A stretch of DNA of 64,000 nucleotides from Rhizomys pruinosus (lineage: Eukaryota > Chordata > Mammalia > Rodentia > Spalacidae): NCBI GenBank assembly GCA_009823505.1, contig VZQC01007982.1, forward strand, positions 4,383,820 through 4,447,819. The letters are read 5' to 3'. How positions within the stretch are numbered: the stretch's first letter is position 1; each line of letters begins with the position of its first letter. A program made the position numbers and the translations under genes. The notes under the pieces were generated by a model, which saw nothing but the letters and a program-made list of their open reading frames with translations, had not been told where the DNA came from and did not search any database. This document shows positions 9,894 to 21,769 of this stretch, in pieces.

Positions 9894-11843
9894 AAATTAA
9901 AAATTGGGGGATTTATTTGGGAAAAAGGAGCAAAGAGTATGAACTACCTTGAACATCTGCACTGATGTTACTGATTAAAGAAGCTTTTTTTTGAGTTAAT
10001 ATAAGTAAGAAGAAAAGGCTATTTGCAGTGCTGGTTTCTCCAGGATGGTGCTTTGGCCACTGCTAGATGGAGTGAGCAGGGACATGGCTGTGGTGGACTC
10101 TGATGCAGGACTTAGCTCCACATGTGTTTGGCTATGTGACATGTTGGGTTGTCTGCTCACAGATTCTTGGGCTTTTATGAAAGTGGCAGTCGTACCTATA
10201 GTAATAATAGTAGCAGTAGAAGCATCAGTAACTATTTCATAAGAGTTGTAGAGATTACATAAAAAATAATCAGTGCCTCTGTTAACAGCTAGCTGCCTAT
10301 GTTTACTAACTATAAGAATAATTACTCACTTACTTTTTCACTAAGCAGTTAATTCTATAGCTGCTCAAAGGGTCTTGCCATCTGGACTGGTTCCTAGGGG
10401 GATAAGGACTAACTTTGTAGTATAATATGAATTACTATCTTTTTAACAAACTGTTGTTTAATTCCATTCTATACTTTTACAGTGCTATTCAAAGTGTTTT
10501 ATAAGAACCAAGCACATCAAAATCAATATGGGAACTTATATAAGACACAAATTATTGGCCCTCTTGTCCTACCATTGGTCCTTTGTTGAAAGAACCTGTG
10601 GGTCTGGCATGGGAATGGATTCTCTGGGGATTCCTGTGGACACTAAGGTTTGCCTCCCTGTGAATCAGTATTCTCCCTGCCCTCCATCTGGATGCAGCAG
10701 GAAGGAGAGGCTAGAGCTCATCTCCTCCTCACTCTCTTCTAAGGTGTTCTACAGCTTCTACTCCTAAAAAACTGTTAAGTTTACTATGACTAAAGAAAAT
10801 GAACAATTAACTTCTTTATTTGCCTTTATTTATAGGGGTTTTCTCTGAACAAAGGAAGATATAACTAAATTCTCTTCCTCTCTAGATACTTATTTTTTTG
10901 GTAGTAGCATTTATCTCTTGAGAACTCAAGAAATAGAGGCCATCACCTGTCTGCCACCAACTCCTCTATGATGTACTTAATAATCCAATTTTCCTTTCCC
11001 CATCACAGAGTTTGTTACTGCCCTTGAGCAATATATGCTCAGGATTCATAGCTTGAATGTTAACAAGGTAAAAAAAGAACTGAAACTTCTCTTTGTTAAT
11101 TTTTTTGCAGTTTGAATTGATGGCTTCCCTTCCCCCAAAGCACACCTGGTATGACCCTGGTTTAGTGTGGCTTAATCAATAGACTGCAGCATGACTAATT
11201 TGTTTTCACTCATTTCTTTACTATTTTCTGAGCAAATGTGAAAAGGGAGACGTAGCCATCTATGGGGCTGGATAAAGGGAATATAAAGGCATAGTTGGAA
11301 AGCTGTCTGCCTGTCTTCACTGCAGGATTTTTTAAAAAGGATAAAGAGGAAGGAAAAGGAATTTGTTGAAGATGCCTAGCAATCTAAGATATTATTTCTG
11401 GAACATAGTGTCAAAGATTTCTTGATATTTCTGTAAGTCATGGAAAAGAATATATTTCCTACTTTGTAGGTCACAGACATGTCTAATCTGCATGGGCTGA
11501 ATGTGGCCAAGGATTTCTTTGAATGTGTCCCAATACAACTGATACAGGGGGAAATGTGGTTCCCTTTGAGGGTTCTTAGTCACATTCTTAAAAGAATTTA
11601 AGAATGGATACAAATGGAAACTTTAGAAAAATTTTATTAGAATGTAGAGAAAATTCTTCTGGGCAGGAGAACAGTACATCTCAACAATTGCACAGAGGAA
11701 GAGAATGGAGCAGAGAAGGAAAAATGCTCCAAAGCCATGCCTATTAGAGGTGAGACCTGTTGCAGAGCCACAGGGTGGATAATTTTAAAGAAAGAAGGCC
11801 AAAATGTTGGGACAGCCAAAAGCATTAAGAAAAGCATAGTTAA
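9894..11843. other. Unique DNA, nothing recognised
   Basis: About 1.9 kb without a recognisable SINE, LTR or exon. Open frames at 10045-10242, 10528-10767 and 11392-11861 have no known domain. The 11390-11840 part contains AATAAAA on the minus strand and could be an unrecognised old LTR or retrocopy; I could not establish that. Confidence 0.4.
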
Positions 11844-12004
11844 GGCCGGGCGTGGTGGCACATGCCTTTAATCCTAGCACTCGGGAGGCAGAGGCAGGCG
11901 GATCTTTGTGAGTTCAAGGCCAGCCTGGTCTACAGAGCGAGTTCCAGGCCAGCTGGGGCTACATGGAGACCCTGTCTCGAAAAGACCAAAAAAAAAAAAA
12001 AAAA
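11844..12004 (+). repeat. B1 SINE
   Basis: Full-length B1, GGCCGGGCGTGGTGGCACATG through CCTGTCTCGAAAAGACC, with an A-tail. It represents the local B1 consensus well. Confidence 0.96.
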
Positions 12005-12229
12005 TGTGAATCTCTGGGCTTTCTTGTTACTTGCCATTCCCACTCCTTCGTCATACAGGAGTTCCAAGTCAAGTGTCCCATACTGAGCTCTGCTCCATGT
12101 TGTCAAAACTTGTTGTCTCCTTAATCATCCCCATTCAGTCAGTGGAAATGCCTGCCTTGCAGATGTTCTGAGCAAAGAAGTAGCCCAAGAAGATATCCTG
12201 TTAGCTTTGAAAACAAACCTATTGTTCAC

Positions 12230-12853
12230 CACCTTCCTAACTACCACCCAGGTCTAAGCCACCATCATCTTTTACCTGGGTTATTCAATTAGGTTCTTAA
12301 CTAGTCTCATGCCTAATCTTGTATTTCCCTCCTTCTTAACCATAATGACAATTGGAAACATAAGTTATATCTTATGAATTTGTTGGCTAAAATACCCAGT
12401 CAGCAATGCTTCCACAGTAGAAACTAGTTTTGTTTTGTTTTGACAATGGTTTCCTGCCTTGCCAGTGTATTTTCTGTAGTTTTCTCTACAGATAACTCTC
12501 CTGTCAATAATCTTCAGGCTATAGCTATTGCTTCTTCAACCATATACCCATGCAGCTTGTTCTTACATCTTCACTGACTTGCTCAAATGATACTTTCCTA
12601 GTGACCCCTCCTCTGGTTATTCCATTGAAAATTATAACATCATCCCTTAGCAAGCTTTGCATTTCCACCCATTGCCCTTGTTACCATCTGTATACTTCAT
12701 ACTTTATGCGCCTTTTATTCTGTCTCATCTTTCTAGCACATAAATCCCATAAAGATACAGACTTTTATGGATTTTGTTCATTGTGGTTTATCTAAAACTT
12801 AGTATTATGACTGGCACATAATAGGCCATCAATACATTTTGGTTAATGAATGA
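12230..12853 (+). repeat. L2 LINE fragment, 3' end
   Basis: Ancient mammalian L2 sequence in sense orientation. The 3' part matches the familiar L2 end: ACTTTTATGGATTTTGTTCA, then TATGACTGGCACATAATAGG and the terminal TTAATGAATGAA. Upstream parts (12550-12720) follow the L2 order TCTTCACTGACTTGCTCAAA and ...CCATCTGTATACTTCATACT. The 5' limit is approximate. It has no coding capacity. Confidence 0.7.
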
Positions 12854-13659
12854 ACTTTCTCAGCTTAAAGTTGTCAAGTCAGGGTATGCAAGTACTTCCA
12901 CATTAGTCTGTGAATAATATTTTTCTCATGATGTCTGCTAGAATCCCAAGATAATGATGTTCCACCTCCGAGCAAAGATGCCTCTGATACCTGATCTTCA
13001 TCTCCATGAACAAGCACTGCTTATCAGACACAGACAAGAGAAGAACATATTGCCATCTCCCATTGTGTGACATCCCTTTGTCACAAATGACTTCAAAATG
13101 TTACCCATAAAGGCAAACAAATCCAAAGACCTTTGTAGTTCCCCTTAGCCTCTGCTGCATTAGCTGAAGGCAAATCTATGCAGGGTTCACAAAAGGGAAC
13201 AGACAATTGCATTAAGCCTTGTAATGATGAACACTAATGGCCTGTGACAAAATGGGTGTCTATAGGCTGGGCTGCCATGCAAGGTGGAGATTTTTCTCTG
13301 TTTTTGATAATGGTAAAGAAAAAAATGTAAAACTAAAACCACTTCCAAAGATGTTAAGAAACAGCCTTCAGGCTAAGTTCAAGGTGATTTTTATGCTAGC
13401 TCTTTGATTTTCCTTTGTCTTCTATTTGAAAGAACAAGCATTGTTGAAAGTGGTGCATATATACCACTGTGAGTGAAGGGGGGAGTTTCTAATGTACTAA
13501 TTACAGATGGAATATGGCCTTTATTTCTGTTAGCAACCTAGTATAGTTGATTCATTTCCTTTCCTGTTACATGCTTTGTCATGCAAATTAACAAATGGAG
13601 TTTTCAGTTGTTTGTTATCTTAACTTTTATACCATTTTATCACAAGGATCTTTAACATA
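12854..13659. other. Unique DNA, nothing recognised
   Basis: About 800 bp with no repeat or coding signal that I can name. Confidence 0.45.
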
Positions 13660-13685
13660 TTCATTCATTCATCCATTCATTCATT
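13660..13685. repeat. (ATTC)n microsatellite
   Basis: Six to seven TCAT units, one altered to ATCC, directly before a B3-like SINE. Confidence 0.85.
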
Positions 13686-13689
13686 AGGA

Positions 13690-13842
13690 TGCAGAGGACC
13701 TGTGGGTGGCATGGTGCATGTACGGAAGTCAGAAGGCAACTTAAGAGAGTTGATGCTCTCTTTCCACCATGTAGATTCAAGGGGTCTAACTCAGTTTTCA
13801 GTCTTGCTGGCCTTTGCTCACTGAGTTATCTCAGTAGTCCCA
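13690..13842 (-). repeat. B3/B2-family SINE, old
   Basis: Reverse-complement B2-family pattern: GGCATGGTGCATG, GAAGTCAGAAGGCAAC, CCACCATGTAG, then CACTGAGTTATCTCAGTAGTCC at the head. Diverged. Confidence 0.65.
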
Positions 13843-13877
13843 CTATCACAGTGATCAAACACATTCTATTTTCTATG

Positions 13878-13885
<8 letters not shown>

Positions 13886-13921
<36 letters not shown>
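13886..13921. repeat. (TG)n microsatellite
   Basis: About 17 TG units. Confidence 0.95.
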
Positions 13922-13922
<1 letters not shown>

Positions 13923-13929
13923 TGTAATC

Positions 13930-14152
13930 CAGAGGTAGATGTCTGCTTCTATTGCTTTCTGCCTTTTTGTTTTTTCTTTCGAGAGCTTACTGACTGATTA
14001 GATTGGCTTCCCAACATACAGGGATTCCCCATGCCCGGTTCAGTGATTACAAACCTGAACCTCCACACATGTCCTTTACATGGCTAGATCCAAACTTGGC
14101 TCCCAGTGCTTGAGCAGCTAGCACTGTTCCTACTGAGCCAACTCTCTGGCCT
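13930..14152 (-). repeat. B4/RSINE-like composite SINE, old
   Basis: Reads as a decayed antisense rodent SINE ending in GTTCCTACTGAGCCAACTCTCTGGCC, which resembles the tRNA-like head of B2/B4/RSINE elements. The subfamily is uncertain. Confidence 0.45.
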
Positions 14153-14857
14153 TTTTTCCTCATTCCTAAGTGAGGAGACTTTCACTTTCCCATTTGACTC
14201 TCATGTTTTTGGCTGGGTGATTTTGGTTTAATTGTTAACTTTTCCTATTGCAGATTGTTTTCTGAGGATCAAGCACATACAGATGTGCTGTATAAATTGC
14301 TGTGACATTTAAATCATTAATGCCAGTGTTGATAGTAGTATTATACCAGTCGATTTATAAAATTCCTTTACTTGCATACCTCAATTATTTTAAGACCTTG
14401 AAAAGTAATCTTGGTACTAGATTCTGTAAATTTAGATTGTGCAGTGCATATATATGTGTGTCTGTGTGTTGTGTGTGTGCGCACTTGCGTGCCTGTATCT
14501 TAATACCGGGGTTTATACAAGTTGACTATGAAATATTAAGTAATCTCATATGGCCAAGGGTTTTAAAAACTCCTTTCAGAACTGCAGTGTGAGTTGTACA
14601 TGCTGTTCTCTGTGTATGCTTCTTAGATATTCAGAACACATTTTGCTCTACAGCAGAATTGTTTGGCAACACATTTCCTTCCTGCCCTCTGAATCTCCCT
14701 GGGTGAGCTACAAAATATAGCATCTTCATTTATGACTGTAAAAGTCCTAGAATGACGTACTTCTGTAAATCTAGTTTTATTGCCTTTTCCCAAAGTAATT
14801 TCTGATAATCCAGCCAGAACCCTCACTTTTGTTCCTCATGTTGAAGCTCAGTTCTTG
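14153..14857. other. Unique DNA with a short TG-rich patch
   Basis: Nothing recognised apart from an imperfect TG-rich patch at about 14449-14490. Confidence 0.45.
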
Positions 14858-14947
14858 AGTAAGAGGCTGTCTATAACGCCAGCCTCAGAACAAAGGGTTA
14901 TAAGTAAGAGGCTGTCTATAACACCAGCCTCAGAACAAAGGGTTATA
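14858..14947. repeat. 45-bp tandem duplication (two copies)
   Basis: AGTAAGAGGCTGTCTATAAC begins at 14858 and again at 14903. The two 45-bp copies differ at one site (ACGCC versus ACACC). Confidence 0.95.
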
Positions 14948-15662
14948 AGGCCAATTTTAAATCCCCAGTTTTACTACATAATCTACTAACTTTTAAAAGT
15001 CTACAAATTCATTTACTTTTTAAAAAACATCTTTATTTCTATTTCCTGTACCAATTCATTTCCTTTAGTTTCCCACATGCATGACTTTTATAACCCAGTG
15101 TAAAGTAGAATGCTCTGCCATATTGATTTAATGGTATGTTTCAATAAATTTCTCCTGTTACAGTGCTTGCTTTATACCAGACAGCCAAAGGGGAAACAGA
15201 CAGATCTGCTGGTTAACTAATTTTAAAAGAGAAAAAATTGCATTTCCTCCATCCTTTAATGTCAGAGCTGTCCTGACAATGACCTGATACGGAGATGTAT
15301 TAGGTTCCCCTGACACATGTTACAGGGAGTAGTGACCTGACCTTTTAAAAATTTTATTAACATTTATAAATTTGTTTTAGTGTATTATGTTGGAAACAAT
15401 AATTTTTCTCCAGGATGGATTGGGGTGACTGGTATACAGATTGGTAGTGCTGCGATATATTACACTGGTAGACATTTTGTAGCTTATATAGATGCTTATT
15501 CCTTCTCCTACCTCCTAAAGGTTTTAAGGTTATTGGTAATAGGAATGCAAGCATTTAAACTTCTCTGAAGCATTTTCCAAGTAGCTGGATCCATTAGTGT
15601 AAGCCTTTGGTTAGAGGAGGTTTGACTGTTGCTTGATAAACACTAAAAACACTAACGCAACG
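14948..15662. other. Unique DNA, nothing recognised
   Basis: AT-rich, no supported feature. Confidence 0.45.
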
Positions 15663-15830
15663 GCATTCATTCACTTGTTCTGTCTTCCTTCAGTGCCTAC
15701 TGAATTCCAGAGTCCATGGCAGTCACTAGGGCTGTAAAAGTGACTGTCCCCATCTTTACTCTCAAGTTACATGTAAAATGATAGATTAGGCAGCTGTGAT
15801 ATACAATTAGATGCTAATGGAAGACTTTTT
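15663..15830 (-). repeat. Possible L2 fragment (antisense)
   Basis: ATTCATTCACTTGTTC, then AGTGCCTACTGAATTCCAG, GGCAGTCACTAGGGCTG and an ATGCTAATGG tail follow the order of an antisense L2 3' end. Heavily diverged. Confidence 0.4.
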
Positions 15831-16339
15831 TCCTGTCCTCTAGGTTCAAAGCCCAGGGATGTTCCTTCATTCTGTCCCTCCCTTTCCTCCCTCCCTCTTT
15901 TCCTCCTTTCCTCCCTCCATCCCTTGTCCTTCCCTTTTTTGCTCCTTCAGTTTTTAAATTTTTAAATCATTCTGTCTTGGCATTTGCAGCAAAATAATTT
16001 ATATAACCTTGAAGACAAAACTATTTGTCATAGACCAATGCAAAAAATATTTTATTAATGCAGAGCAGTGGAACTTAACTATATCCAGCTTAGTAGTGTT
16101 CCTCTTTCTTTCCATCTCCAGCAAATGGAGAAGCATGTAGTTTGTACAAGGGCACCTCTCCTGTGGCAGCCAACACAGGAGTCAGGAGCTGACTGCCTTT
16201 CTAACCACGTTCTCGACATAGCAATTGTGAACAGTGATGATGACTGACACTCTCATCCATCATATGCCTTCTTTCAGATGCTTCTGAAACTTAAATTAAG
16301 CCTCCCATCTCCTTAGTGATTATAGAATGCTGTTTTATT
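15831..16339. other. Pyrimidine-rich tract and unique DNA
   Basis: 15868-15935 is almost pure C/T on the plus strand (CCTCCCTTTCCTCCCTCCCT and similar). The rest shows no named feature. Confidence 0.6.
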
Positions 16340-16410
16340 TTACAGTAAATATTTGTTTATTTTATAGACGGGGAAATTGAGACATTGCAAACCTAAGTGG
16401 CTGGATAAAT
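16340..16410 (-). repeat. Possible MIR fragment
   Basis: TTTTATAGACGGGGAAATTGAGACATTGC resembles the MIR core in antisense (CCCATTTTACAGATGAGGAAACTGAGGC in the known consensus). Short and diverged. Confidence 0.4.
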
Positions 16411-18274
16411 AAGTTATGGACACTGCTGGGAAATATTAGCTAATGTTTATTGAGTCTCTGTGGAACATAATACTTTCATGAGTCCTGTGCAATATATTTT
16501 GTTTCTGGCTTTCTACCTGATGCTTGCAGAAAGTATTCCATGGAACTTAATACCTTGAATTTACTCTTTAGTCCTCATGGGGAACTATCGTTTGGTTTCT
16601 GTGTATTTCATGTACATTTCCATTTTCTTTATATATTTCACCCTTTGCCTTTGCTGTGCAAGATTTAATGTAAGAACACTGGCCACATTTCCACGTTCAG
16701 CTACTCCATTTTTCAAGAAAGCACACTGTCACATATCAATTGCCATGTCATTAGCAGAAAGGAGAATTAAGAAATCATTCTCATCCTATAAACTCTACTC
16801 CAGTTCATACTTTTTAATAAGGAGTGCAAATATATATATATTGTTTTTGTTCCTGTCTTTTTAAAAGCAAGTACTTTTTGTATGACAGAGCATTTTAGAA
16901 ACTCTAATGCACAAGGTATGTGCTGAATGTCTGTTGGCAAATAGAGCATGCCATATTTTCTGAGTTTATGTTAATAATAACCTCATTAGTCAAGAGTGTA
17001 TCTTTGGGTTGCTGCTCTTCAGAACACGCTGATGATGACATAGCTGTTTTTCATCATTCACTTGTCAGACAGTACTAGAAAAGCTGGGTGGGCAGATGGT
17101 CCAACTTTCTCAGATCAGCTGATGAGAATTTCTTCTCTTTACTCCTTGAAGATGTTTTGAGCAGCACACTGTGAAGAAGAAGCATAGCATCTCGCCACTG
17201 ATCCTATGTGCATCTAGTCTCTGGAAGGTACTTCTAGGGTAAGACAAACTGTCCAAGAATTAGGAGTCACCCATTCTGTTCCCTTATATTCAACTCAAAT
17301 AACTTTGAGGCCAGCGGGAAGAGACCTTACTATTTAGGATACTAGAACTAGTTAAAAGAAAGTGTGATAAAACACAGGTCTCTTGATTCTTCCTTTATAC
17401 CACTGTGTCTCAGATGAGACCTGCTCAGAAGTGTGCTACTTCAGAACAACTAGTGTGTTTGGTGCAAACTCTTACATAAATGGTCTTTACAATCCAACAG
17501 ACCAGAAATAGCCTGGACAGTCAAATGCCTTTTGAGATTTTTCTCACAATAATATCTCAATCAGCCAGCTGTCCTTTTATTTCTTTGCAGCTGCTCATCT
17601 GGTCCTCTACCATCATCAGTTGTGAGGTGTTCTTACAATGGCCGTATTGTATTTCAAGCACTGGTGGTCCTCCCTTCCCATGCTCTGACACACATAAAGT
17701 GGCGTGGGGTTAAGAACTGATGCACTGCAGGAGCCCTGTGTAGGTTTTTCTGAATAGTTTTCTTTTTTTTAATGTCCAGGAAAGTGCAATAAATATAGCC
17801 TGGGGACTAAAAAACTTTAAGTGTATGGTTTAAAATAAGTCATAAGCAGGACTTTATTTCACTTTTTTTCCCCAAACATATGTAACTCAAATAAAAATGT
17901 GGACTTCCATTGTACATTATTCTGGTGGCACCTTTGTGTCATGTTTATGGTCATTTGCCAAACAGCCTGTTTTCTGAAGCTTTCTACAGTGTGGTACCCT
18001 ATACTATCATGAAAGTGTGGCAGCTTCTTGTGAGTAGATGATAGTCCATACACTTGGATCGTCTGCAAGTCAGTTATTTGGAACTCAGAGTATATTTTCT
18101 CATAGAAATAATCTCATTTCATTTGGTGCAAATCTCCTGTGTATCTCTAGTGTTTCTCACTGTAACTTTATCAGGATTAAATTATAATGAAAGCTTGTTT
18201 CTGGGAATGGATTGATAGTTTCACTTAAGATTCTAACAGTACTTTTCTTCCTCGTGAAAACTAGGGTCAGAAGA
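16411..18274. other. Unique DNA, nothing recognised
   Basis: About 1.9 kb of AT-rich DNA without young SINEs. TTTATTGAGTCTC near 16446 may be another MIR start. Open frames of up to 95 codons show no domain. Confidence 0.4.
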
Positions 18275-18279
18275 CCATA

Positions 18280-18687
18280 TGTGCTGGATAGCTTTAGTGT
18301 CAACTTGACACACCTGGGTTGAGGGAGCCTCAATTGGGGAATTGGCTCCTTTGGATTGGCCTGTGGCCACATCCATGGAGTATTGTCTTGATTGTCCAGC
18401 AGTGTGGGAGGGCCCAGCCCGCAATGAGTGGTGCCACCCTGGGCAGGTTGTTGTGTACCATATAAGAAGGCAGGCTGGGCATGAGCCAGGGGAGCAAGCC
18501 AGTGAACAGCATTCCTCCATGGCCTGTGCTTCAGCTCCTGCCTGCAGGTTCCTGCCCTGAGTTCCTGCCTTGGGTTCCCTGAGTGATGAACTGTGACCCA
18601 GGAGATATAAGCTGAATAAACCTTTTCCTCCCCAAGTTGGTGTTGGTCAGAGTGTTTTGTCACAGCCATGGAAGACAAACTAGGACA
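18280..18687 (+). repeat. MT-like 5' LTR
   Basis: 408 bp with TG...CA ends. It has a TATA-like TATAAGAAGG at 18461 and a polyadenylation signal AATAAA at 18615-18620. It matches the MT LTR pattern as I remember it (GTCAACTTGACACA, GGGAGGGCCCAGCCC, TGATGAACTGTGA). The 3' LTR lacks about 24 bases present here around 18422-18448. Confidence 0.92.
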
Positions 18688-18691
18688 GAAA

Positions 18692-18710
18692 TTGGTACCA
18701 GAAGAGTGGG
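18692..18710 (+). other. Primer binding site (tRNA-Leu type)
   Basis: TTGGTACCAGAAGAGTGGG follows the 5' LTR by a few bases, the expected position and sequence type for ERVL/MaLR priming. Confidence 0.7.
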
Positions 18711-19854
18711 GTATTGCTGTGACAGACCTGACCTTGGTGTTTTGGGGAAGGATTGTGGAGGCGTTTGGAACTTTGTGCTGGGAAGATCATTGAATGCCTA
18801 AAGATTGTTGCTGTGGAGCTTGGAGCAGTTTTGCTGAAGGATTTGTAGAAGATGGAGGCCTGGCTTGTGAAGTTTCTGGTTTCAAAGGGGAGCAGAGATC
18901 ATCAGGTCTGTTTAATCTATGGGCTCTGGTCAGCTGGGGCTGAAGAATCAGCTGTAAGTAACAAGAGACCAGAACCTGAAGTGAAATCTTTGTTGTACTG
19001 GGACAATTGATGCTGGTTAGCTGGGGCTGAAGAATCAGCTGTAAGCAACAAGAGACCAGCATCACTGTGGTCAAATCTTCTGGGAAGAATTTCTTCAGGG
19101 TGAGCACACAGAAGCTGTGTTCCAGAAGGGGCCTGAGCCTCCATCTCAAGCCCGAAGCAAGATTTGGTAGTGTGTAAGAGTCTCCTATATGGTTCTGGTG
19201 TTGAAATTTGAGGGGGTCACAGATAGCAGCCGAGGCTTGGCACTGTGAGAGGTCAGGAAAGACCATTGGCGGAAGTGCACCTCGGTTGCAGTGAAGACCC
19301 CAGGATTGCAGGGGTCATGGAGAGAAGCTGAGGCTTTGCACCAGGAGAGGTCAGAATAGACCATTGGTGAAGGTGCTGCCTCAGTTTCAGTGGCGACCAC
19401 AGCTTTTTGGAGATGCCAGGACCATGGGACGACCACCAAGAGCAGTGGCAGGTGTGGAATGGAGTCAGCCTGGGCCTGTGAGATGAGCTGTGTGTGCCGC
19501 AGATGGCAGAGTCAGAGAAGGGGAGCTGCCGAAACCCTTTGGAGCCCAGAAGATTGTGAGTCCCAGGTGTCCAGCCTTGAGCTACTTGCTGGACTTAGGT
19601 TTTGTTTGAGAGTGCCTGATTCTTCCCTTTGAAATAAGACAATACTTGCTTTGGATTTTACAGCAGCCCACAGTTAAGAGACTTTTAATAGACTGAACTT
19701 TTAAGTGTTTGGACATTTTAAGGACTGTGGGGCTTTTAAGGTTGTACTGTCTTAGGTTTTGATTAATGTTAACATCATACTTTGGGGACAAGAACTGGAA
19801 AGGTGGTGGTTTAATAGTGATGTGTTTTGTGTGTCAAGTTGAGAAGGGGTCAAT
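18711..19854 (+). repeat. MT-like internal region with two internal duplications
   Basis: About 1.1 kb, non-coding. One 39-bp segment (CTGGGGCTGAAGAATCAGCT...) occurs at 18934-18972 and again at 19021-19059 with one difference. A second, looser duplication of about 70 bp (GAGGCTT(G/T)GCAC...GTGGCGACC) occurs at 19231-19299 and 19330-19398. A purine run (GTTGAGAAGGGGTC) before the 3' LTR is a candidate polypurine tract. Confidence 0.8.
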
Positions 19855-20236
19855 TGTGCTGGATAGCTTTAGTGTCAACTTGACACACCTGGGTTGAGGG
19901 AGCCTCAATTGGGGAATTGGCTCCATTGGATTGGCCTGTGGCCCATCTGTGGAGTATTGTCTTGATGGTCGAGCAGTGTGGGAGGGCCCAGCCCACTATG
20001 TTGTGGACCATGTAAGAAGGCAGGCTGGGCATGAGCCAGGGGAGCAAGCCAGTGAACAGCATTCCTCCATGGCCTGTGCTTCAGCTCCTGCCTCCAGGTT
20101 CCTGCCCTGAGTTCCTGCCTTGGGTTCCCTGAGTGATGAACTGTGACCCAGGAGATGTAAGCTAAATAAACCCTTTCCTCCCCAAGTTGGTGTCAGTCAG
20201 AGTGTTTTGTCATAGCCATGAAGACAAACTAGAACA
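19855..20236 (+). repeat. MT-like 3' LTR
   Basis: 382 bp. Compared with the 5' LTR it carries a deletion of about 24 bp and roughly a dozen single-base differences by eye. The TATA-like motif is altered to TGTAAG (20011-20016). The AATAAA signal is kept at 20165-20170. Confidence 0.92.
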
Positions 20237-20241
20237 CCATA

Positions 20242-21237
20242 CAATGTTGGAATATGGTAAACAGAGGAGCCTTAGAGATCATCTAGTCTAGCTCTCTTAT
20301 TTTTGAATATAAGGTTATCACCCTCAGTATGCCCAGGGATGGTTATCAACACCTGGGTCAGAGTATTCTTTCTAAGAGAGCCAGGGAGTGAGGGGAAGCA
20401 TCTGCATGGTCACTGCTGTGATAAATGGGGGTATGGCCTGAGTCTGATGAGAAGGGGAAGTAGTGATGGGGCTCTGAGGACAGGAGTGAATATACAAGGA
20501 CTGTCTTCCTAGGGAAAAAAAAAATCAGTGTAACAACTAATGTCTCTTTTTAAAATCTCTCCACTGCAGAGTGCAGTTCAGAAAGCAGGAATTAGTGTTA
20601 CTAAGGTCAGTGGGTGAGGAGGAAGAGTTTCTATGGAGTCCATATGGGGTGTGGAGGTAATGAGGCTGCCTCGATGTGGGGTGAGACAAACACAGCTCAT
20701 CACAGTACCTGGAGAAGCATTGCTGAGTGAGAGAGTAATGTTAACTCCACTGCTCAGTGAGGGGACTGTGTGCATGTGCCAGAGGAAGACATAAGGGAAA
20801 CTAAACTGCTGTTGTGATGAATCAGAACTTGTCATATAGTGACAAGTCCTGGATAGTTAAAACTGGACTTCAGAAACCAATTAAATATTATTTCAACAGT
20901 ACATTGAACCAAGAACCAATGAAATGCCCCAGTTTCATACACAAGAAGACACCTTCTTTTACACTGAATCTTGTAAATATTTATATTTTATTAGTAGTGT
21001 GTTTCTGTTTGTATGGGCTAAAAGAGGATGGTTCAAGAGAGGAAGATGGATGCCTTAAAACATAAAGTGAGATATTTTCGAGCACTCTGGGAAGAAGGCC
21101 AGGAGAATCTCTGGTTCACATAAAGCCTCCCGAAGAACATCCAGAGAGAATATTCTCATTTCAGAAGAATATTTTAAAGGGACTCTAAAGAATATTGTTT
21201 CTCTTAATTCATTTTGTCTTTATTTTTCTTTATTTTA
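20242..21237. other. Unique DNA, nothing recognised
   Basis: About 1 kb between the MT element and a B1. No exon, SINE or known repeat is recognised. Confidence 0.45.
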
Positions 21238-21389
21238 TTTTTTTTTGTCTTTTCGAGAAAGGGTCTCCCTGTAGCCCCAGCTGTCCTGGAATTCGCTCTG
21301 TAGACCAGGCTGGCCTTGAACTCACAAAGATCCTCCTGCCTCTGCCTCCCAAGTGCTAGGATTAAAGGCGTGCGCCACCACGCCCGGCT
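21238..21389 (-). repeat. B1 SINE
   Basis: Full-length antisense B1 from the T-run and GTCTTTTCGAGAAAGGGTC to GCGCCACCACGCCCGGC. Confidence 0.95.
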
Positions 21390-21489
21390 TTATTTTTTTT
21401 TTTTATTTATTTTCTTAGGCAATGACTAGTATCACTCATAAAATTACAGACCATACCCGGAGAGGAATACATTGTTCTTACATGTACAA

Positions 21490-21712
21490 TAAAAGTATTG
21501 GTCCTCTGCAAGTGCAACTCTTTAACTGCTGAGCTCTTCTCTAGCCCCCAAAACTATTTATTTGCTTGTGTTACCTACCCAGACCCAGCAATGATCAGTA
21601 CAGTGGGTGAGATTAATTTAAGTGTTGAACCCATTATTTAGCACAGGGCTTCCTTGAATTTAAAGTGAGCATACTGCCTCTACCTCCAAAATGCTGGGAT
21701 TACCTTAAGGCA
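21490..21712 (-). repeat. Old B2 and B1 fragments
   Basis: 21495-21548 (GTCCTCTGCAAGTGCAACTC...TCTTCTCTAGCCCCC) is a B2 head fragment. 21640-21712 (CTTGAATTTAAAGTGAGC...AAAATGCTGGGATTACC) is an old antisense B1-like piece. Confidence 0.5.
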
Positions 21713-21769
21713 CCATTACCAAGTTAAAAAATTTTAAAACCCACAATTCTAGAGAAGCATTTTTCCACT

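Larger units (their letters stand above)
18275..20241 (+). mobile_element. Complete MT-like MaLR (ERVL-MaLR) element with 5-bp target duplication
   Basis: A structurally complete non-autonomous LTR retrotransposon. The 5' LTR is 18280-18687 and the 3' LTR 19855-20236, both starting TGTGCTGGATAGCTTTAGTG and ending ...AAACTAG(G/A)ACA. The 5-bp target duplication CCATA occurs at 18275-18279 and 20237-20241. Between them are a tRNA-Leu-type primer site, about 1.17 kb of internal sequence without a long open frame, and a purine-rich run before the 3' LTR. As known for MaLR elements, it has no pol and must have been mobilised in trans by an ERVL-type machinery. Confidence 0.92.

Noticed and set aside
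11392..11861. Two adjacent minus-strand frames suggestive of a decayed gene
   Set aside because: I could not recognise a family. The frames are separate and one runs into B1 flanking sequence. Left as unassigned.
18157..18678. 173-codon minus-strand open frame
   Set aside because: It lies across an MT-like LTR on the strand opposite to the element. The same frame pattern appears in the other LTR copy.
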